From assembly GCA_964528575.1 (NCBI GenBank), contig CAZGTQ010000218.1:1-24411 (forward strand): a stretch of DNA of 24,411 nt. Reading direction: 5' to 3'. The stretch's first letter is position 1. Each line of letters starts with the position of its first letter. The notes beneath the pieces were generated by a model. The model had not been told where the DNA came from and did not search any database. It worked only from the letters and a program-made list of their open reading frames with translations. Positions 23,130-24,411 of this stretch are shown here, piece by piece. The translations under genes and the position numbers were made by a program. This stretch comes from CAZGTQ01 sp964528575. GTDB lineage: Bacteria > Planctomycetota > UBA1135 > GCA-002686595.

Positions 23130-24411
23130 GTGCTCGCCCTCGCCGCCGTCCTCGCGCTCGCGCTCGCGCCGCAGGACCTGGTCGTCGGCGAGAAGCACCC
23201 GGAGCTGCGCCTGCCGACGATCGACGGCGGGCGCACGCTCGGCCTGAGCCAGTTCCGCGGGAAGAAGATCCTGCTGATCGACTTCGCGTCCTGGTGAGCG
23301 GGCTGCCGTCGCACCGTGCCGGTCTGGCACGAGCAAACACGTACGGCGCGCGAGGCGGGCGAGCTCGTCGTGCTCGGCGTCGTCCAGGAGCAGCATCCCG
23401 ACCGCGCGCGCCTGTTCGCGCAGTGGCACGGCATCGATTGGCCGATCCTGTGGGACCCGTTCAACGTGACCGGCGCGACGGCGGTGCCGCTGCACCGCGG
23501 GATCGACGAGCACGGGACGCTGCGCTGGAGCGGCCGCTCCTACGACGCGTTCGAGGCCGAGTTCCTCGTCGCCGACTTCCCGCCGCCCGCGCGCGCGCCG
23601 GGGCGTCTGCCGATCGCGAACGAGCTGGCCGAGGTGCGCCTGGGTGCGCCCGAGGACCGCAGGATCTGGCGCGCGCTCTCGGCGCTGCTGTGGCGGCCGC
23701 CGGACACGTGGGGGAGCGCGATCGACGCGTTGCGCGAGCGCGTCGCGAGCGAGCCGGGCGACGCCGCGACCGGGTTCCGGCTCGGCGTCGCGCTGCGCAT
23801 GCGCCACGACTCGGAGCTGCGCGAGCCGGGCGACTTCCAGGGCGCGATCGACGCGTGGACGCGCGCTCTCGCGCTCGACCCCAACCAATACGTGTGGCGC
23901 CGGCGCATCCAGCAGGTCGGGCCGCGGCTCGACAAGCCGTATCCGTTCTACGACTGGATCGAGACCGCGCAGCGCGACATCGAGGCGCGCGGCGAGACGC
24001 CGGTCGCGCTCGCGGCGCCGCTCAGCGGAGCCGAGATCGTCGGCCGCGGTGGCGACTTCGTGCCCGCAGACGAGGGCGGCGAGAGCGAGCCCGATCCCGA
24101 GGCGCGCATTCATCGAGCGCCGCTCGGCGCGCTCGCGGTCGAGAGCGCGGTCGCCTTCGACACGTCCCCGGACGAGGGCGGCGCGCGGCGGCCCGTGGCG
24201 CGCGTCCACCTCGCGTTCCGGCCCGGCCCGTCCGTCTCGTGGAGCAACGAGGGCGAGCCGATGATCGTGTGGCTCGGCGCGGGCGGCGCGCTGCCCGCCG
24301 GATGGGAGCTCGACGCGCGGCTCCTCGAGCACGCAGGCCCGGCCGAGGCGACGTCGCGCGAGGAGCGGCGCCTCGAGCTCGAGGTGCGCTTGCCCGCGGG
24401 CGCGTCGGGCG
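23130..24411 (+). CDS. Thioredoxin-like selenoprotein (Sec-x-x-Cys), 3' partial
   Basis: The GTG at 23130 has GAGGAG (23115-23120) nine bases upstream and starts a short signal peptide (VLALAAVLALALAPQD). The AhpC/TlpA-like thioredoxin fold then runs 'VGEKHPELRLPTIDGG', 'LSQFRGKKILLIDFASW', and at residue 56 an in-frame TGA (23295-23297). Ala, Gly and Cys59 follow, so the TGA replaces the first Cys of a W-C-x-x-C redox site. The frame continues without a stop to the window end (427 codons visible) with coherent fold elements: 'ELVVLGVVQEQHPDRARLFA', 'WPILWDPFNVTGATAVPLH', 'IDEHGTLRW', then a TPR-like stretch at about 190-260 and an Asp/Glu/Pro-rich part. I read the TGA as selenocysteine. TGA is a normal stop elsewhere here, so recoding is local. 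Probable role: periplasmic thiol/peroxide redox enzyme. Alternative: a Cys TGC mutated or misread to TGA. Confidence 0.85.
23298..23347 (+). promoter_or_regulatory. Candidate bacterial SECIS element
   Basis: Immediately after the in-frame TGA, CGTGCC (23315-23320) and GGCACG (23326-23331) form a perfect 6-bp stem capped by GGTCT (23321-23325). The loop starts 24 bases downstream of the TGA, within the distance usual for bacterial SECIS hairpins read by SelB. From memory, the same GGUCU apical loop occurs in E. coli fdhF. A lower 5-bp stem, GCCGT (23305-23309) with ACGGC (23343-23347), can extend it across an asymmetric internal loop. Confidence 0.75.

Noticed and set aside
23295..23297. TGA read as tryptophan (altered genetic code)
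   Set aside because: Several genes here end in TGA within ATGA overlaps, so TGA is a working stop; a Trp at this site would also break the redox motif, whereas Sec restores it.

Overview
The window reads as chromosome of a very GC-rich member of the Planctomycetota. I judged the high GC by eye and did not compute it. The lineage call rests on the adjacent pair at 4822-10240: a very large secreted protein with PSCyt1, DUF1549 and DUF1553 regions, followed four bases later by a DUF1501 protein. Carboxypeptidase-regulatory-like repeats, an ECF sigma unit with a secretin-like partner and an 'APQD' signal-peptide end in two unrelated proteins fit the same picture. I see no mobile elements, CRISPR arrays, tRNA or rRNA genes.

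Layout. 2-1093 (+) is the 3' part of a beta-sandwich repeat protein, separated by a perfect 13-bp hairpin from a convergent three-gene unit (3284 to 1139, -): ECF sigma factor, membrane-anchored anti-sigma-like protein and secretin-domain-like secreted protein, joined by ATGA start/stop overlaps. Divergent from it are a cardiolipin synthase, the PSCyt1/DUF1549/DUF1553 plus DUF1501 pair and a secreted protein of unknown function (10359-11237). A hairpin closes this block. From 18136 back to 11360 every gene is on the minus strand: a 70-residue membrane protein, an AI-2E family permease with a long acidic insertion, a large secreted protein ending in a GspG-like module, and a tightly overlapping trio of thioesterase, aminotransferase and CBS-SpoIIE phosphatase. 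Next come a YihY/BrkB membrane protein (+), a DUF2461 protein (-), and a closely spaced plus-strand run of TerC, methyltransferase, acylphosphatase and thioredoxin-like protein that leaves the window.

The main discovery is in that last gene. The thioredoxin-fold frame meets a TGA at 23295-23297, exactly where the first cysteine of a WCxxC redox site is expected, with the second cysteine three codons later. The same frame then stays open for about 370 codons to the window end, with clear coding character. A perfect 6-bp hairpin with a GGTCT loop starts 17 bases after the TGA, which is the architecture of a bacterial SECIS element. I therefore annotate it as a selenoprotein (Sec56-x-x-Cys59); conventional gene calling would break it into a short fragment and an unannotated remainder.

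Other points of interest are the GspG-like tail on a non-pilin protein, the acidic insertion in the permease, the FDPxx repeats in the DUF1549/DUF1553 protein, and A/T-rich hexamers 7-9 bases before three start codons that may mark leaderless transcripts. All family names come from recognising motifs by eye; no search was run.
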